A DNA stretch of 18,740 nucleotides from Cytophagaceae bacterium (GTDB lineage: Bacteria; Bacteroidota; Bacteroidia; Cytophagales; Cytophagaceae), in contig JAGKWN010000080.1 of the NCBI GenBank assembly GCA_021151805.1, forward strand, positions 1-18,740. Direction: 5' to 3'. The notes beneath the pieces were generated by a model. That model had not been told where the DNA came from. It did not search any database and saw nothing but the letters and a program-made list of their open reading frames with translations. Each line of letters begins with the position of its first letter. Within the stretch, counting starts at the first letter, position 1. Positions 6,207-13,101 of the stretch are shown piece by piece. A program made the position numbers and the translations under genes.

Positions 6207-7042
6207 TACAGCACGTTGAATTGGTGGCGCAGATAAGACTGGAACAGCAAACCGAATTTATTGACATTTGGAATGCGTACGCGTTCTTTCATGATCCGTT
6301 CAGGCGGCGTGGATTTTATTTTATAGAACAGATTGCGGTAATAAATATATGCGAGGTATACACCCATGCGGGCTTCCGCAGGTAGTTGCTTAATACCGAT
6401 GAGGGCGTGCTGGAAATCCTTTTCAATATCCGATTCAATATTCTTTTTGATATGTACATTGAAGTCTTTCATGCTTACATCAGGAAAGTAGGTTCTGCCC
6501 AGGGCATTGAAATCTTCTTTGGCATCGCGCAGGAAGTTTACCTTCTGGAAGGCAGCGCCCAGGCTCATGGCATAAGGCTTCTGCTTTTCATAGGCTTCTG
6601 TGTTGCCATGTACAAATACACGCAGGCACATAAGGCCCACCACTTCGGCTGAGCCTACAATGTATTCCTTGTACGATTGCTCATCGTGAACCGATTGCTC
6701 AAGATCCATTTCCATGCTCTTTAAGAACGTATCGATCAGTTCCCATTCAATATTATATTTGTGAACGGCATGCTGGAAAGAATTCAGGATGGGGTTGAGG
6801 CTTATTTTAGCTTCAAGCGCTGTTACCGTATCCTTGCGGAACTGTTCCATCAAAGCTTTTTTATCGTAACCATGAAACGAATCTACAATTTCATCTGCAA
6901 AGCGCACATAGCCGTAAATCGCATAAATAGGGTCATGCAGCTTTTTATTCAGAAAGTGAATCCCCAATGAAAAACTCGTACTGTATTTTTTCGTTGTTAG
7001 TTTGCTGCACATGGCAGAAACATTGTCAAATAATTGTTTCAT
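6206..7042 (-). CDS. crtB: Phytoene synthase (squalene/phytoene synthase family)
   Basis: 278 residues. It condenses two geranylgeranyl diphosphates to phytoene, the first committed step of carotenoid synthesis. Both Mg2+-diphosphate-binding aspartate motifs are present: DEIVD (Asp50-Asp54, in VRFADEIVDSF) and DAKED (Asp173-Asp177, in NFLRDAKEDFNALGRTYFP). Cytoplasmic or membrane-associated, with no signal peptide. The length matches the bacterial CrtB family. The start overlaps the crtI stop as ATGA, so the two are translationally coupled; the stop overlaps the next gene's start. The GGPP synthase needed upstream is not in the window. Confidence 0.96.
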   Translation of the reverse strand: MKQLFDNVSAMCSKLTTKKYSTSFSLGIHFLNKKLHDPIYAIYGYVRFADEIVDSFHGYDKKALMEQFRKDTVTALEAKISLNPILNSFQHAVHKYNIEWELIDTFLKSMEMDLEQSVHDEQSYKEYIVGSAEVVGLMCLRVFVHGNTEAYEKQKPYAMSLGAAFQKVNFLRDAKEDFNALGRTYFPDVSMKDFNVHIKKNIESDIEKDFQHALIGIKQLPAEARMGVYLAYIYYRNLFYKIKSTPPERIMKERVRIPNVNKFGLLFQSYLRHQFNVL

Positions 7043-8517
7043 ACATTTACGTTTAGTTTTTTTAATAATTCAGTTGCTGCCACCTGGCCCGATACAATGG
7101 AGGGCGGAACACCGGGTCCCGGTACAGTAAGTTGTCCGCAGTAATAAAAATTAGGTATGTGCTTATTTTTGATTTTAGGTTTCAGGTTGGCCGTCTGTAT
7201 AAGCGTGTTTGCCAGTCCGTAGGCGTTGCCTTTATAGGAATGGTAATCTGCAATAAAATCTTTTACACAGTAGCTTTTGACATAGTCAATGTTTTCGCGG
7301 ATCGCCACGCCTGTATACGCTTCAAGCCGTTTCATAAGTTTATAGTAATAGGATTCGCGCAATACGGGCTCATCAATGAGTCCGGGTGCAATGGGCATGA
7401 GTACAAATAAATTTTCTTTGCCAACAGGCGCAACAGCCGGATCTGTTTTAGAAGGGCAGCAAACATAAAACAGCGGGTCTTCCGGCCATTGGGGCTGCTG
7501 GTAAATTTCGGCGGCATGTCTGGCAAAGTCCGCATCAAAGAAAAGATTGTGATGTTCCAGTTTATCCAGTTTACAATTTAAACCGATGTAGAAGATCAGC
7601 GATGAAGGCGCAAATGTTTTTTTATCCCAGTAGGCTTCATTGTAGTTGCGGTCTCCGTCGTGCAGCAGTTTACTTTCTACGTGGTGGTAGTCTGCTGCCG
7701 CAATCAGGCCATCCAGGGTTTGTTTGCCGTGGGTGCTTGTTAATGAAATTTTCGAGCCCGGAAGTTTTTCTATTCCGGAAATCTCCTGTCCCAGTTTAAA
7801 TTCCACACCATGTTCACGGCAAATGTGGAGCAGGGCATCAATCACTTTTTTGAAACCGCCCATCGGGTAAAAAGTACCCTGCTTCAAACCCGCGTAGTTC
7901 ATGAGGCTGTAGAGCGCTGGTGTATTTTCAGGCATGGCTCCTAAGAACAATACCGGGAACTCCATGAGGGCAATCAGCTTTTCATTTTTAAAATAGCTGC
8001 GTACATGTTTGCTGAAGGAAGAAAAAACCTGCAGGCGGAAAACACCGCTTACCGTATCAGCATTGATCAGTTCAAGCCACGACAGGCCCGGTTTATAGAC
8101 CAGCTTTTTTACACCTACATCATACTTATATTCCGCTTCACGCATGAAGGCCCTGAGTTTATCTGCCGCTCCTGTTTCCACCTGTTCAAACAATGCCAGC
8201 AGTTCTTCCCAGCCTGCAGGAATCTTGAGTGTTTCACCACCGGCAGTAATGATCTGGAAACCCGGATCAAGTTTTTTCAAGGTATAAAAATCACTGCTGC
8301 TGTAGCCGAACTGTTCATAGAAGCGGTCGAACACATCCGGCATCCAGTACCAGCTGGGGCCCATGTCAAACGTAAAGCCGCTGGCTTCAAACTGACGCAT
8401 GCGTCCGCCGGGCTGTTCGTTTTTTTCAAACACCTGTACCTGCTGTCCTTTTTTTGCAAGTACAGCCGCTGCGCACAAGCCGCTAATCCCGGATCCTATG
8501 ATTCCAATGTTTTTCAA
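7039..8517 (-). CDS. crtI: Phytoene desaturase (CrtI family)
   Basis: 492 residues. It desaturates phytoene stepwise to lycopene using FAD. The N-terminal Rossmann motif is intact (GIIGSGISGLCAAAVLAKKG, glycines 8, 10 and 13), followed by FEKNEQPGGRMRQF (Glu31 likely binds the FAD ribose) and the family stretch FDMGPSWYWMPDVF. The C-terminus has the CrtI signature FYYCGQLTVPGPGVPPSIVSG at about residues 457-477. The length is typical. It starts 16 bases after the regulator gene stop and overlaps crtB by four bases. The sequence cannot tell whether desaturation takes three or four steps; pairing with a lycopene cyclase favours four. Confidence 0.96.
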   Translation of the reverse strand: MKNIGIIGSGISGLCAAAVLAKKGQQVQVFEKNEQPGGRMRQFEASGFTFDMGPSWYWMPDVFDRFYEQFGYSSSDFYTLKKLDPGFQIITAGGETLKIPAGWEELLALFEQVETGAADKLRAFMREAEYKYDVGVKKLVYKPGLSWLELINADTVSGVFRLQVFSSFSKHVRSYFKNEKLIALMEFPVLFLGAMPENTPALYSLMNYAGLKQGTFYPMGGFKKVIDALLHICREHGVEFKLGQEISGIEKLPGSKISLTSTHGKQTLDGLIAAADYHHVESKLLHDGDRNYNEAYWDKKTFAPSSLIFYIGLNCKLDKLEHHNLFFDADFARHAAEIYQQPQWPEDPLFYVCCPSKTDPAVAPVGKENLFVLMPIAPGLIDEPVLRESYYYKLMKRLEAYTGVAIRENIDYVKSYCVKDFIADYHSYKGNAYGLANTLIQTANLKPKIKNKHIPNFYYCGQLTVPGPGVPPSIVSGQVAATELLKKLNVNV

Positions 8518-8533
8518 TTGTTCTTCTGTTAAG

Positions 8534-9421
8534 TTATTTTTTCAGTATCCGCATGAACGTTTCCATGTCGGAGATCCAGGTGTGATCTTTAGGTAGTTTT
8601 ACCTGTTCGGCCAGATATCCCGCCCCGCATACATATTTCTTTATTCCGGGAAAATCCTTTTTCATATTGTTCATCAATGTTTGCAGCCACTCAGGAGAAT
8701 GATAGCGCACAACAAAATATTGCAGGCATTCAGGTTCGGCATCTGCTATGACTGCAGCCAGGTTGTAATAGGGTACACGCTGCCCCAGGTAAACCACCCG
8801 TTTGTTGGCTGCGCGCAGCATGTAATTTGAAATCAGCAGGCCAAGTTCATGGTCTTCTTCTTCAGGCAGGAAGAGCAGCCAGGTTTCGGCCGTGGGTGCT
8901 GGCACTGGAAGTTTTTCAATGGCGTGATACAGTTTTTGTTTCAGCAGGTTTGAAATGAAATGTTCCTGTGCCGGTATGATTTCGCTTGTTCCCCAAAGCA
9001 TGCCTATTTTCACCAGCAAGGGATAAATGACTTTGCTGTAGCAGTCTACCATGCCATATTTTTTTGATACTTCGCGAAAGGCCTTGTCAAACTCCGTTTC
9101 GTTGTAATCGAGTCCGGCCGCAATGAGCCGGTGTATGTATACAGATAGTTTAGCGTCTTCGTCGGCAGCCTTTGGAATAGAGCTTTCCAGCAGGGTATTT
9201 ATCTCAATATCGGTAAGCTGACTGATGCGTGAAATTTTAATGCCCAGCTTAATCAGCGTAGATATATTCAAAAGCCTGCGCACCTGGTCATCATCATAGC
9301 TGCGGATGTTACTGTCTGTTCTTGACGGTGTAAGCAGGTTGTAGCGCTGTTCCCAGATGCGGATGGTATGCGCCTTGATTCCGCTTAGTTTTTCCAGGTC
9401 TGAAATAGAATATTGAGACAT
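8534..9421 (-). CDS. MerR-family B12-binding regulator, CarH/LitR type
   Basis: 295 residues from ATG 9421; an upstream ATG at 9472 adds 17 residues outside the HTH and is less likely. Domains: a MerR winged HTH at about 3-72 (SISDLEKLSGIKAHTIRIWE), a helical B12-binding cap at about 90-175, and a Rossmann-like B12-binding domain at about 180-293. The photoreceptor signatures of CarH are present: Wx9EH in the cap (Trp143, Glu153, His154) and ExHxxG (EDHELG, with His191 as the presumed lower cobalt ligand). In Thermus and Myxococcus such proteins bind adenosylcobalamin, repress carotenoid genes in the dark and fall apart in light. As first gene of the crt operon, 16 bases before crtI, it is probably an autoregulated light switch. 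Light sensing is inferred from these residues. Confidence 0.9.
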   Translation of the reverse strand: MSQYSISDLEKLSGIKAHTIRIWEQRYNLLTPSRTDSNIRSYDDDQVRRLLNISTLIKLGIKISRISQLTDIEINTLLESSIPKAADEDAKLSVYIHRLIAAGLDYNETEFDKAFREVSKKYGMVDCYSKVIYPLLVKIGMLWGTSEIIPAQEHFISNLLKQKLYHAIEKLPVPAPTAETWLLFLPEEEDHELGLLISNYMLRAANKRVVYLGQRVPYYNLAAVIADAEPECLQYFVVRYHSPEWLQTLMNNMKKDFPGIKKYVCGAGYLAEQVKLPKDHTWISDMETFMRILKK

Positions 9422-9431
9422 CTTTTTTGTA

Positions 9432-9472
9432 TAACTTTTATTGAAAATAGTTAAACAAAATGGAACCGGCAA
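9432..9472 (-). promoter_or_regulatory. Candidate crt operon promoter and operator
   Basis: On the minus strand TTG (9470-9472) is followed after 20 bases by tattttca (9442-9449), close to the Bacteroidota TTG-N19..21-TAnnTTTG pattern with imperfect last bases. An imperfect inverted repeat taact...agtta (9432-9436 and 9449-9453) overlaps the putative -7 box, a place where a MerR-type repressor could bind. Both are weak sequence matches. Confidence 0.3.
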
Positions 9473-9617
9473 ATTATGCCTTAAAAAAGTTTTTTAACGG
9501 GTGGTAAATCATTCATACATAGAAATTGAGCAGCTTTTTATTTTTTTGTTGCGGAAGGAGAATACACCCAATGAAGTCCCGATGCTGTGATTTTGTATAC
9601 CCGGCTTTCCCGGATTT

Positions 9618-9679
9618 CTATGTTGGCGTCCGCCATTTTTCCTTAACCACGTTTGTAACCTGCTGTTGTGCCATCGGCC
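9618..9679 (+). repeat. Family C left part
   Basis: Matches 3352-3413: ctatgttggcgtccgcc, taaccacgtttgtaacctgc and tgttgtgccatcggcc. It lacks the inner spacer and right inverted repeat, and is followed within seven bases by family B. Confidence 0.8.
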
Positions 9680-9685
9680 CTAGCT

Positions 9686-9847
9686 CAGCTTTTCGGAATT
9701 TGCAATTCCGAAGCCAGATAAAAAGGATTTATAATCCTTGTATAACTAATCAGATAAATAAGGTGCGCCTTGGGCCATGGAGAGATTGGCCAATAGAAAT
9801 TGCAATTTCTGTTATCTGGGTTCGCGATTGCAAATCGCGAACAGCTG
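9686..9847 (+). repeat. Family B element, full copy 1
   Basis: A 162-bp REPIN-like element. Order: cagct end, hairpin ttcggaatttgcaattccga, ccagataa box, palindrome aaggatttataatcctt, middle with taactaatcagataaataag and ccatggagagattggcc, then gaaattgcaatttc, inverse box ttatctgg, hairpin gttcgcgattgcaaatcgcg, and cagctg end. Two hairpins thus face each other across inverted boxes. No ORF. Confidence 0.9.
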
Positions 9848-9877
9848 AAGGCACACGGCCACGGCGAAAGCCCCTCA

Positions 9878-9930
9878 CCGTGGTCTGTGGCACACAGAAC
9901 ACCAAAGGTGGATAGAGTTAAGAAAGACAT
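9878..9930 (+). repeat. Family A left half fused to family B
   Basis: The left terminal repeat (ccgtggtctgtggcacacag) and gatagagttaagaaagac of family A are present. At the point where intact copies read aatttcttcgg the sequence switches to ctcttcggaatttg of family B. The right half is missing. Confidence 0.85.
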
Positions 9931-10090
9931 CTCTTCGGAATTTGTAATTCCGAAGCCAGATAAAAAGGATTTATAATCCTTGTATAACTAATCAGATAAA
10001 TAAGGTCTGCCTTGGGCCATGGAGAGATTGGCCAATAGAAATTGCAAATTTCTGTTATCTGGGTTCGCGATTGCAAATCGCGAACAGCTG
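9931..10090 (+). repeat. Family B element, full copy 2
   Basis: A 160-bp copy nearly identical to 9686-9847, in direct orientation about 245 bases further on, ending cgcgaacagctg. Confidence 0.9.
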
Positions 10091-10092
10091 AA

Positions 10093-10217
10093 GCCATTTT
10101 TTCCTTAACCACGTTTGTAACCTGCTGTTGTGCCATCGGCCAACAGCCTGGCTCAGCATGATGTTAAAGCCAGCTCTTCGGAATTTGCATTCGCCGCGGC
10201 GAATGGAAGCCAGATAA
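10093..10217 (+). repeat. Family C left part followed by family B fragment
   Basis: 10093-10170 repeats the family C sequence (taaccacgtttgtaacctgc ... ggctcagcatgatgttaaag). At 10172 a family B start (agctcttcggaatttgc) follows, with the variant core attcgccgcggcgaat in place of the normal hairpin, ending at ccagataaat. Confidence 0.8.
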
Positions 10218-10263
10218 ATCCGGTGCCTGGAAGTGTTAATGTTGTAATTTTTTATGTTTAATC

Positions 10264-10282
10264 TGTAATACTTGCTATTACA
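10264..10282. repeat. Small inverted repeat upstream of barrel protein gene
   Basis: tgtaata/tattaca separated by five bases, 49 bases before the ATG at 10331. It could be an operator; nothing more can be shown. Confidence 0.35.
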
Positions 10283-10330
10283 GAAGCAAATAATATTGCC
10301 TTCACATTAAATGTATTAACCGCCAGCTTT

Positions 10331-10975
10331 ATGAAAAATATAATTATCGCGCTAACCTTTCCCTTGATAACATATGTATCAAATGCCCAGCACATGTCGG
10401 CCGGTGTTACCGTAGGCTCAGGCACATGCTGGATGACAAACACCGGCACCCATGTGGTGCATAAAGAATCCTGCAACGTTGGTGCTACCTTTGTATATAG
10501 TACAGATACACACTGGGGTTTTGCTGCCGATATAAAATATTCCAGGGAAGGATTTAAATATACCTACCCCGGTAACGGTGATTATGCAGGCCGTACGCTT
10601 GATACACGTGTAAGCAGTGATTTTATCCGCGTGCCTTTACGTGCCATTTATTTCTTCAATGATTATGGTAAACCTGTGCGTCCGAAAGTTTCGCTGGGGC
10701 CAAGCTTTGGTTTTTTAACCGGAGGGAAAATCCGGGTCGAAAATGATGACCACGATAACTTTTCCAAAACACCTGTGAACGATCAGTTTAAACCATTCGA
10801 TTTTGGCTTGCAGGCTACAGCCGGAGTCAATTTCAGGCTGGCAGAAGATGTTTGGTTAAGCACTGAGGTGGCCTATTATCAGGGCTTCCTGAAGCAGAAT
10901 AAATATGGCTCAGAAAACATGATGAATGGCAATGTAGTGCTGAACCTGGGCTTGACAATGGGAATAGGGAAATAA
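10331..10975 (+). CDS. Outer-membrane beta-barrel protein (PorT-like)
   Basis: 214 residues. A signal peptide (MKNIIIALTFPLITYVSNAQ, cleavage likely before or after Gln20) is followed by alternating amphipathic strands rich in aromatic and glycine residues: CNVGATFVYST, HWGFAADIKYS, VPLRAIYFF, KVSLGPSFGFLTGG, FGLQATAGVNFRLA, WLSTEVAYYQGF and NVVLNLGLTMGIGK. This is the pattern of the small outer-membrane beta-barrel (OMP_b-brl_2/PorT) proteins abundant in Bacteroidota, probably eight strands. The substrate or partner is unknown. The gene stands alone, ends before a strong hairpin terminator at 11047, and is flanked by repeats on both sides. Two Cys near the N-terminus of the mature part (Cys34 and Cys49 region) are unusual for a barrel. 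Confidence 0.85.
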   Translation: MKNIIIALTFPLITYVSNAQHMSAGVTVGSGTCWMTNTGTHVVHKESCNVGATFVYSTDTHWGFAADIKYSREGFKYTYPGNGDYAGRTLDTRVSSDFIRVPLRAIYFFNDYGKPVRPKVSLGPSFGFLTGGKIRVENDDHDNFSKTPVNDQFKPFDFGLQATAGVNFRLAEDVWLSTEVAYYQGFLKQNKYGSENMMNGNVVLNLGLTMGIGK

Positions 10976-11046
10976 ATCGAACCCTGTTACGGCGGAGCCA
11001 CAGACCACGGGGAGAGCTGACATGCTACAAGGAAGTCTAATACATA

Positions 11047-11085
11047 ACCGATGCCATCGCTTAAAGCGATGGCATCGGTCGTTTT
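11047..11085 (+). terminator. Intrinsic terminator after the barrel protein gene
   Basis: accgatgccatcgct (11047-11061) pairs perfectly with agcgatggcatcggt (11065-11079) around a three-base loop, followed by cgtttta. A 15-bp stem. Confidence 0.8.
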
Positions 11086-11136
11086 AATCTAAGCCGGGGA
11101 TATACGCAGACATTCTCTTGTGCCTTTTTCAAATCT

Positions 11137-11284
11137 CAGCTCTTCGAAATTTGCAATTCCGAAGCCAGATAAAAGGGATTTATAATCCTTGTATAACTAA
11201 TCAGATAAATAAGGTCCGCCATAGACCATGGAGAGATTGGCCAATAGAAATTACAAATTTCTGTTATCTGGGGTTCGCGATTGC
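11137..11284 (+). repeat. Family B element, right hairpin truncated
   Basis: Same order as the full copies (cagctcttcgaaatttgc ... ttatctggggttcgcgattg) but it stops in the centre of the right hairpin, where a family A remnant begins. Confidence 0.88.
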
Positions 11285-11310
11285 CGTGGTCTGTGGGACA
11301 CAGAACACGG
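11284..11310 (+). repeat. Core-deleted family A remnant
   Basis: ccgtggtctgtgggacacag followed directly by aacacgg: the two outer ends of family A with the interior lost. It is fused to the truncated family B hairpin. Confidence 0.75.
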
Positions 11311-11337
11311 TGAAGCTTTTTTTAGATAGATAATATG

Positions 11338-11372
11338 CTATTGTAAAAAAACATTACGTATTATTACAATAG
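11338..11372. promoter_or_regulatory. Inverted repeat just upstream of the lipoprotein gene
   Basis: ctattgtaa (11338-11346) and ttacaatag (11364-11372) are perfect inverted repeats with a 17-base spacer, ending 14 bases before the ATG at 11387. It may be an operator or a 5' leader hairpin that limits initiation. Confidence 0.4.
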
Positions 11373-11386
11373 TAAACAATCAATTC

Positions 11387-12178
11387 ATGAAGAAACAACT
11401 TTCAGCAGCTATAGGATTTATTGTTTTGATAGGCATTACTTCCTGCAAAAAGGAAAAGGATTTTGTGCCTCAGAACAACTGCCGGGTAACAACATTGACA
11501 AATCCTTCAGGACAAATTACAAGTGTTCTATTATATGACAACCAAGATAGGCTGATTCAATTGCAGGAAAAAGTAGGAGAAAATATTACAGGATATCAAT
11601 CATATGAATACTTCCCTGATAAATTTATTCATATATATAGTGATATTAATTATAAAGCATATCGGACGCAGGAATATTATCTTAATTCCGATGGTACAGT
11701 GAAATACTTTACCCAGATCTGGCTTTACAACAACCAGTGCGATACAACTTTTTTTTATTATAACGATAAAGGTTATGACACGCTTGAAGTCTGCAAGACG
11801 TACATCCCTTCTCTAAATGAAAGCTACTCGGATTCAACTTTTTTTATTTATAAAGACGATAATCTGTCCTATAAAAAGTATGTCTATAATAAAGGAATGT
11901 TTGTTGATGCAACACATTACGTATATACGCCCATAGTAAATAAGCAGGATATTTTTACAGGTGAATGCAAGATTCCCGGACTTTATGGAAAAGGAAATAA
12001 GTATCTTCCGGCTTCTTCAACAACCTACGGACCTGGAGAGATATCCAGTGAAAAGTATACTTATGAGTTAGATGCGAGCGGCTATGTTATCAGGCGTACA
12101 ATAGTAGTATCCCATTCCAGCCTTCCCGCTTCAGCATACGATACTACTGATATAGGATTAAGATATATGTGTAAATAA
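11387..12178 (+). CDS. Lipoprotein of unknown function with YD-like repeats
   Basis: 263 residues. The N-terminus MKKQLSAAIGFIVLIGITSC is a lipoprotein signal with the lipobox cysteine at residue 20; the following KKEKDF is the charged stretch often linked to surface export in Bacteroidota. The mature protein is rich in Tyr, Asp and Asn with repeated beta-strand units (SVLLYDNQDRLIQL, YYLNSDGTVKYF, FFYYNDKGYDTLEV, FFIYKDDNLSYKKYVYNKG), reminiscent of RHS/YD-type repeats found in small Bacteroidota lipoproteins. No catalytic motif is seen. It is monocistronic, with an inverted repeat just upstream and repeats on both sides. Cell-surface or periplasmic location is inferred from the signal. Confidence 0.85.
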   Translation: MKKQLSAAIGFIVLIGITSCKKEKDFVPQNNCRVTTLTNPSGQITSVLLYDNQDRLIQLQEKVGENITGYQSYEYFPDKFIHIYSDINYKAYRTQEYYLNSDGTVKYFTQIWLYNNQCDTTFFYYNDKGYDTLEVCKTYIPSLNESYSDSTFFIYKDDNLSYKKYVYNKGMFVDATHYVYTPIVNKQDIFTGECKIPGLYGKGNKYLPASSTTYGPGEISSEKYTYELDASGYVIRRTIVVSHSSLPASAYDTTDIGLRYMCK

Positions 12179-12263
12179 TATCTAATCCCGGTCTTCTTAG
12201 GAATGAGAGATGTTTCTTAACGGCTTGTAATTCTCTTATGGTTACCATTACTTTCTGCTCTCA

Positions 12264-12316
12264 CCGTGGTCTGTGGCACACAGAACACCAAAAGTAGATA
12301 GAGTTAAGAAAGACAG
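12264..12316 (+). repeat. Family A left half fused to family B
   Basis: ccgtggtctgtggcacacag through gatagagttaagaaagac, then ctcttcggaatttg of family B, with the same junction as at 9930. Confidence 0.85.
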
Positions 12317-12613
12317 CTCTTCGGAATTTGCATTCGCCGCGGCGAATATAATCCTTGTATAACTAACCAGATAAATAAGGTCAACCATAGACCATGGAGA
12401 TTGTCCAATAGAAATTACAAATTTCTGTTATCTGGGTTCGCGATTGCAAATCGCGAACAGCTGGTGATCCAAGCTGCCCAACCCGTTGTTGTGCCCTCCG
12501 GCCAACAACCCGCTGCCGTCAGATGTTCATTATATTCTCAGCCTATTAGCTTGCCCGCTATCGCAAGCATTCGCTTATACTTTTTATCAATTTATTTTAA
12601 TATATATACTCAA
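12317..12613 (+). repeat. 297-bp tandem duplication, unit 1
   Basis: Starts with a family B element whose left hairpin is replaced by attcgccgcggcgaat. It continues past cagctg with ggtgatccaagctgcccaac, a family C-like stretch (gttgttgtgccctccggcca), gcccgctatcgcaagcattc and an AT-rich end. It repeats at 12614 with a 297-base period. Confidence 0.88.
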
Positions 12614-12911
12614 CTCTTCGGAATTTGCATTCGCCGCGGCGAATATAATCCTTGTATAACTAATCAGATAAATAAGATCAACCATAAACCATGGAGAGAT
12701 TGGCCAATAGAAATTACAAATTTCTGTTATCTGGGGTTCGCGATTGCAAATCGCGAACAGCTGGTGATCCATGCTGCCCAACCCGTTATGTGCCATCCGG
12801 CCAACAACCCGCTGCCGTCAGATGTTCATTATATTTTCAGTCTATTAGCTTGCCCGCTTTGGCAAGTATTCGCTTATACTTTTCCTCAATTATTTTTTAA
12901 TATATATCCCC
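12614..12911 (+). repeat. 297-bp tandem duplication, unit 2
   Basis: Second copy of the unit at 12317, with scattered substitutions (for example ggcaagtattcgc for tcgcaagcattcgc). No gene lies in 12179-13101; the short frames across it are readings through the repeats. Confidence 0.88.
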
Positions 12912-13101
12912 TCACTTTTTCAGTTAATTGAATAAGATTTTGTATCTTCTGTTAATATTTAATGATATGCCCCAGCAAACTTCAGCAGCTTATTGGATCA
13001 CACACAGACTTTTCTATTCTTTGCAGAATGGATGATCGGATAGGTGTGTGCCGGCAACATACCGGTATGGATTCAGATTATTAAAACTTACAACGGGGAA
13101 C

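Noticed and set aside
9422..9472. Longer start of the MerR regulator at 9472
   Set aside because: The extra 17 residues precede the HTH, are unlike MerR N-termini, and would cover the likely promoter.
9685..10136. Minus-strand frames across 9685-10136 with similar peptides
   Set aside because: These are family B and C repeats read through, duplicated because the DNA is duplicated.
12401..12931. 176-residue plus-strand frame
   Set aside because: It reads through both units of the 297-bp tandem repeat and gives a duplicated peptide with no protein-like features.
13048..13101. GTG start for the histidine kinase
   Set aside because: It adds 18 residues without domain content; ATG 13102 has a purine-rich stretch just before it.
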